A DNA stretch of 64,000 bases from CAVVFX01 sp963747535 (GTDB taxonomy: Bacteria; Acidobacteriota; Terriglobia; Bryobacterales; Bryobacteraceae), in contig CAVVFX010000018.1 of the NCBI GenBank assembly GCA_963747535.1, forward strand, positions 124,001 to 188,000. Reading direction: 5' to 3'. A program made the position numbers and the translations under genes. The notes beneath the pieces were generated by a model. The model was not told where the DNA came from, made no database searches, and saw only the letters and a list, made by a program, of their open reading frames with translations. Below, piece by piece: positions 60,729 to 64,000 of this stretch. Every line of letters starts with the position of its first letter. The first letter of the stretch is position 1.

Positions 60729-61751
60729 CTACTGCTGAAAATGGTAGCCGGGTTTAACCTCACACCGGTACAGCTTATTGCCCCCTGGAGCCACCTCGAC
60801 GCTGCAAGTTGTCCAGGACACGATCAGGTTCGGCCCAAGAGGGAAAACGATCTCTTCTCCATTGACGTCGGCAACGATGCATGGACCTTCCGCCGCGGCC
60901 GGCAGCGCAAAGCTCATCGTTTGTCCGATGTTGAATGGATAGGACTGGCGTACCAGGTCGGTCGTCATGGTACGAGTTACCTCTGCTTCCACCAGAAAGC
61001 TGGCCGTGTCCGACCAATCGAGCGCCGTTATCTCCAGCTTGCGGGAGGGGATGGAAAGGTCCACCGGTCGCAAGCTTGTGAAGGGACACGGCCCGGCAAT
61101 ACACGACGTCCGGACGTTGCGAAACTCGTTCCTGGACCCGGCATCGAGTGAAAGCGTACTGGTAGCTGCCTTCCATCGGCCGTCAGGCGAGCACGGCCGC
61201 CGCCCCTTGCAGGGAACATTGCCGATGTTCACCACGTCAAACTGTTTGACCAGACTGCCGACGTTGATCAAGGTTTGGCTTTTGACGGAGTAACGCACGC
61301 GAACACCCGCGATCTGCACCACCTTGGCGGTAGTCTCTGCGTGGTCCACCTCCTTGATGGACTTGTCGGCCAACGGCTCCATGAAGACCACATACAACCG
61401 ATCTCTGCCGCCTGTAGTGATCTGGCGTGGGCGGTACCCGGCATGTTCGAAGTTCAGGACGATCGGCCGGTTATACACCAGGCTCGGACGAACTGTCAGT
61501 TTGAAGAGGCCGGACGCATCGGACTTTGTCTTCCCGGATGGTGCGCCATCGACCACGCTCACTTGTGCTCCCACAATCGGCGCTTGCTTCCTGGGATCCG
61601 TGTCCTGCCGGACCACCGCGCCCGTCAATATCACCGGCCGAAAACGAGCGCGATAGGTATAGATGAGCCGCGCTGCTGCTCCGGCCACGATCACACCTGA
61701 TACGATCCAGATGAGAACCTTTCGTCCCCGAGGCCCTGCGGTCCTCTGCAT
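60729..61751 (-). CDS. Membrane-anchored protein with carboxypeptidase-regulatory-like domain
   Basis: The 340-residue protein has an N-terminal helix (VLIWIVSGVIVAGAAARLIY) and then a single CarboxypepD-type beta-sandwich (about 40-125, with TGAVVRQDT and FKLTVRPSLVYNRPIVLNF). The C-terminal part is Cys-containing (GNVPCKGRRPC, SCIAGPC, TTCSVEVA), suggesting disulfides outside the membrane. The family is not recognised. It lies between two plus-strand genes and seems independent. Confidence 0.65.
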   Translation of the reverse strand: MQRTAGPRGRKVLIWIVSGVIVAGAAARLIYTYRARFRPVILTGAVVRQDTDPRKQAPIVGAQVSVVDGAPSGKTKSDASGLFKLTVRPSLVYNRPIVLNFEHAGYRPRQITTGGRDRLYVVFMEPLADKSIKEVDHAETTAKVVQIAGVRVRYSVKSQTLINVGSLVKQFDVVNIGNVPCKGRRPCSPDGRWKAATSTLSLDAGSRNEFRNVRTSCIAGPCPFTSLRPVDLSIPSRKLEITALDWSDTASFLVEAEVTRTMTTDLVRQSYPFNIGQTMSFALPAAAEGPCIVADVNGEEIVFPLGPNLIVSWTTCSVEVAPGGNKLYRCEVKPGYHFQQ

Positions 61752-61818
61752 ACGATTCTATAATCCATGATTGCTAAACTGGTTTCAGGACGCAGTTGGG
61801 CCGAATGGCACATCCACG

Positions 61819-63135
61819 ATGGATCGCGTGAACGGCAAAATCTCGCGCCGCATCATTCTGCAGCGCACCCTGGTTAGCACCTTCACCTGCCTCGATGCGG
61901 CCGCACAACGCGCGCCCGGCGCTCCGAAACCTCCCGTAGCACTGCCGGCACTTTCGCCGGATGACGCTGCATTTCTCGAAGAGCTGGAGCGCGCCAACTT
62001 TCAATTCTTCCGGGAGCAAGCTGACCCGCACAGCGGCCTCGTGAAGGATCGATGCCACGTTAGCGCCGCCGACAATAGCGTGGTAGCCAGTATCGCGGCC
62101 ACCGGGTTTGGATTGACAGCCCTCTGTATTGGACAACAACGGGGATATATTTCGTATGGGGACGCTCGCGACCGCGTGCTCAGCACGCTGCACTTCCTCT
62201 GGAACGAAATGCCGAATCACCGCGGATTCTTCTATCATTTTGCCAATGGAAAAACCGGGGAGAGAATCTGGGATTCGGAAATCTCGTCGATTGACACGGC
62301 CATCCTGCTTTGCGGCGTCTTGACCTGTCGCGCGCACTTCCGGCATGCGGAAATCAGTCGCCTGGCTTACGATATTTTCAACCGCGTCGAATGGACATGG
62401 CTCTCCGAAGACACCTCCCTCCTGCCCCACGGATGGGCGCCGGAGGTCGGCTTCCTGCCATATCGCTGGGATTACTACAGTGAGCTGATGATGATGTATC
62501 TCCTCGGCCTGGGATCGCCAACCCATCCTTTACCGGAGGAAACCTGGAGCAGTTGGAAGCGAATCACTTTTGAGTACGAAGGGCTGCGCTATATCGGTTC
62601 GTTCGCACCTTTGTTTATTCATCAGTACTCGCATGCCTGGTTCGACTTGCGCGGCAGGCGGGACAAATACGCGGATTACTTTCAGAACTCGATGATCGCA
62701 ACCGAAGTGCATCGCCGGTTCTGTTTGGAACTCGGGAAGCAGTTTCCCGATTACAGCGACGACCTTTGGGGTATCACCGCCTCGGACTCGGTAAACGGAT
62801 ACGTGGTGTGGGGCGGTCCGCCCGAGACAGGACCGATCGATGGCACCGTGGTACCGAGTGCTCCGGCCGGATCGCTCACGTTCATGCCGCAGGCCACCCT
62901 GCGCGTTCTAAAATCTATGAAGAATCGGTACGGCGACCGTTGCTGGTGCCGTTACGGCTTCGTGAATGCATTCAACCCGCTGATTAACTGGTACGATCGC
63001 GACGTCGTGGGGATTGATACGGGCATCACCATGTTGATGGCCGAAAATCTCCGCTCGGGATTTGTCTGGAATACTTTCATGAAGAACCGGGAAGCGCAGA
63101 AAGGCCTGGAACGCGCCGGGTTGAATGCGACTTAG
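61819..63135 (+). CDS. Glycoamylase-like (PF10091-type) protein
   Basis: ATG 61819 is preferred to 61771. The 438-residue protein has SRRIILQRTL near the N-terminus, a possible Tat-type or membrane signal. The (alpha/alpha)6-like region includes ELERANFQFFREQADP, NNSVVASIAATGFGLTALCIG-type repeats, WDSEISSIDTAI and LWGITASDSVNGYVVWGG. This is the glycoamylase-family C-terminal fold found with beta-glucan-processing enzymes. A periplasmic glycoside-hydrolase role is inferred. No surface-polysaccharide operon adjoins. Confidence 0.8.
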   Translation: MDRVNGKISRRIILQRTLVSTFTCLDAAAQRAPGAPKPPVALPALSPDDAAFLEELERANFQFFREQADPHSGLVKDRCHVSAADNSVVASIAATGFGLTALCIGQQRGYISYGDARDRVLSTLHFLWNEMPNHRGFFYHFANGKTGERIWDSEISSIDTAILLCGVLTCRAHFRHAEISRLAYDIFNRVEWTWLSEDTSLLPHGWAPEVGFLPYRWDYYSELMMMYLLGLGSPTHPLPEETWSSWKRITFEYEGLRYIGSFAPLFIHQYSHAWFDLRGRRDKYADYFQNSMIATEVHRRFCLELGKQFPDYSDDLWGITASDSVNGYVVWGGPPETGPIDGTVVPSAPAGSLTFMPQATLRVLKSMKNRYGDRCWCRYGFVNAFNPLINWYDRDVVGIDTGITMLMAENLRSGFVWNTFMKNREAQKGLERAGLNAT

Positions 63136-63232
63136 GCCGGGCGACGATCCGATCACCCGTTCATGCTCAGGCCTCAAATTTCGGCCCCTCAAAACTGATA
63201 TATTTAATCAGATTCCCCGGTCCGGAGGCCCC

Positions 63233-64000
63233 ATGAGTTCAGGTACGCCGCGTTTTTTTGGCCTCGTCCTCGGCTTGGTAACGCTTGCCGCAGTGTACGC
63301 CGCAGTTCCGTCCGCGCCGGCTCACAAACCGTTTACTGAATCGCAGAAACGTTGGTGGGCCTTTCAACCGGTAGTCAAGCCGGCTGTTCCAAGCGTCAAA
63401 GAAGCGGCCTGGGCGCCCAACCCGGTCGACGCATTCATCCTCGCGAAGCTGGAAGACAAAGGCCTTTCGCCATCCCCTCCAGCCGATAAGGTCACTCTAA
63501 TTCGACGGGCTTCGCTCGACCTCATTGGGCTGCCGCCGACGTCCGAAGAGGTCCAGGCGTTCGTCGCCGATTCATCGCCGGATGCTTTCTCTAAAGTTGT
63601 CGACCGGCTGCTCGCGTCTCCCCGTTACGGCGAACGCTGGGGACGTCATTGGCTGGACCTCGCACGCTACGCTGACAGCGAAGGCTTCAAGAGCGATGAA
63701 ACGCGGCCTAACATCTGGCGCTATCGCGACTACGTCATCGATAGCTTCAACGCCGACAAGCCTTATGATCGCTTCGTAAAGGAGCAGATCGCGGGCGACG
63801 AGATTTATCCCGGCGACGCCGCGGCCCTGGTGGCCACCGGCTTCAACCGTCATTTCCCGGACGAGAGCAATGCGCGTAACCTGATGCAGCGCCGGCAGGA
63901 GTTGCTGAACGACATCACCGATACCGTCTCGGCGACCTTTATCGGCATGACCTATGGCTGCGCACGCTGCCACGACCATAAGTTCGACCCAATCCTGCAG
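63233..64000 (+). CDS. DUF1549-type cytochrome-domain protein, 3' end beyond window
   Basis: ATG 63233 follows GGAGG at a normal distance. The 256 visible residues contain a signal peptide (FGLVLGLVTLAAVYAAVPSAPA), WWAFQPVVKPAVP, then the DUF1549 hallmarks NPVDAFILAKLE, LIRRASLDLIGLPPT, RWGRHWLDLARYADS and the c-heme-like CARCHDHKFDPI just before the window ends. Such PSD1-type proteins of Planctomycetes and Acidobacteriota usually continue into DUF1553 and total ~800-1000 residues. Function is not established. Export and heme binding are inferred from signal and CxxCH. Confidence 0.9.
   Translation, partial: MSSGTPRFFGLVLGLVTLAAVYAAVPSAPAHKPFTESQKRWWAFQPVVKPAVPSVKEAAWAPNPVDAFILAKLEDKGLSPSPPADKVTLIRRASLDLIGLPPTSEEVQAFVADSSPDAFSKVVDRLLASPRYGERWGRHWLDLARYADSEGFKSDETRPNIWRYRDYVIDSFNADKPYDRFVKEQIAGDEIYPGDAAALVATGFNRHFPDESNARNLMQRRQELLNDITDTVSATFIGMTYGCARCHDHKFDPILQ

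Overview
This 64 kb window of high-GC DNA looks like a chromosome fragment of an acidobacterium, most likely of the Bryobacterales/Solibacterales type. The assignment is an inference from gene content: an 853-residue orphan MacB/FtsX-like permease of the kind frequent in Acidobacteriota, a 1145-residue Oar-like TonB receptor with an N-terminal carboxypeptidase-regulatory domain, a DUF1549-type cytochrome protein, secreted esterase, amidase and serine hydrolase genes, and short GRPP-type conserved proteins. No rRNA, prophage, CRISPR array or intact insertion sequence was seen.

Layout. 0-16 kb is a loose mixture of housekeeping and secreted hydrolase genes (2-hydroxyacid dehydrogenase, B3-like metallo-beta-lactamase-fold hydrolase, PilT-like ATPase, carboxylesterase, amidase, class C-like serine hydrolase, Ohr). 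It is interspersed with gene wreckage: a head-to-head receiver/GGDEF junction, a C-terminal pyruvate oxidase fragment, an SRPBCC remnant, and an HlyD stump abutting an ECF sigma remnant. 16-25 kb holds the permease and then a compact divergent cluster: a PAPS-sulfotransferase-like gene facing a fused APS-kinase-like/PEP-synthase-like gene, a tiny coupled ORF, a sugar-type cytidylyltransferase and a SAM methyltransferase. 25-33 kb has a Tat-exported phosphoesterase, an RRM RNA-binding protein, a selenocysteine tRNA, a cupin, a lytic transglycosylase, a GT-C-like membrane protein and a c-heme/beta-propeller/TPR protein. 33-39.4 kb has the TonB receptor converging on a three-domain decarboxylase-TPR-ATP-grasp protein. 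39.5-51 kb is a metal and drug efflux region: a CusBA-like system, an AcrAB-like system and a His-rich NicO exporter. 51-64 kb holds deoC, a secreted alpha/beta hydrolase, a MazF module, an HNH pair, a GAF-GAF-SpoIIE phosphatase coupled to lysA, a TrpB2 gene and carbohydrate/cytochrome-related genes.

Main discovery. The genes at 20.1-24.8 kb match, one for one, most of the enzyme set known from Campylobacter jejuni for the capsular O-methyl phosphoramidate modification: L-glutamine kinase (Cj1418), a CysC-like CDP-amidate kinase (Cj1415), the phosphoglutamine cytidylyltransferase (Cj1416) and SAM methyltransferases (Cj1419/Cj1420). Here kinase and glutamine kinase are one 980-residue polypeptide. 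The amidotransferase-type hydrolase (Cj1417) is not recognisable: a 53-codon ORF coupled by ATGA overlaps on both sides sits where it could have been. The adjacent divergent sulfotransferase-like protein has folds expected to bind a 3'-phosphonucleotide, which is the kind of donor a CysC-like kinase would make. I infer a nucleotide-activated phosphoramidate (or related) modification of a surface glycan in an acidobacterium.

Other points of interest are the tRNA-Sec gene, implying selenoprotein synthesis in this organism; two inverted copies of a ~265 bp palindromic element 21 kb apart; and a family of small intergenic hairpins between 14 and 59 kb.
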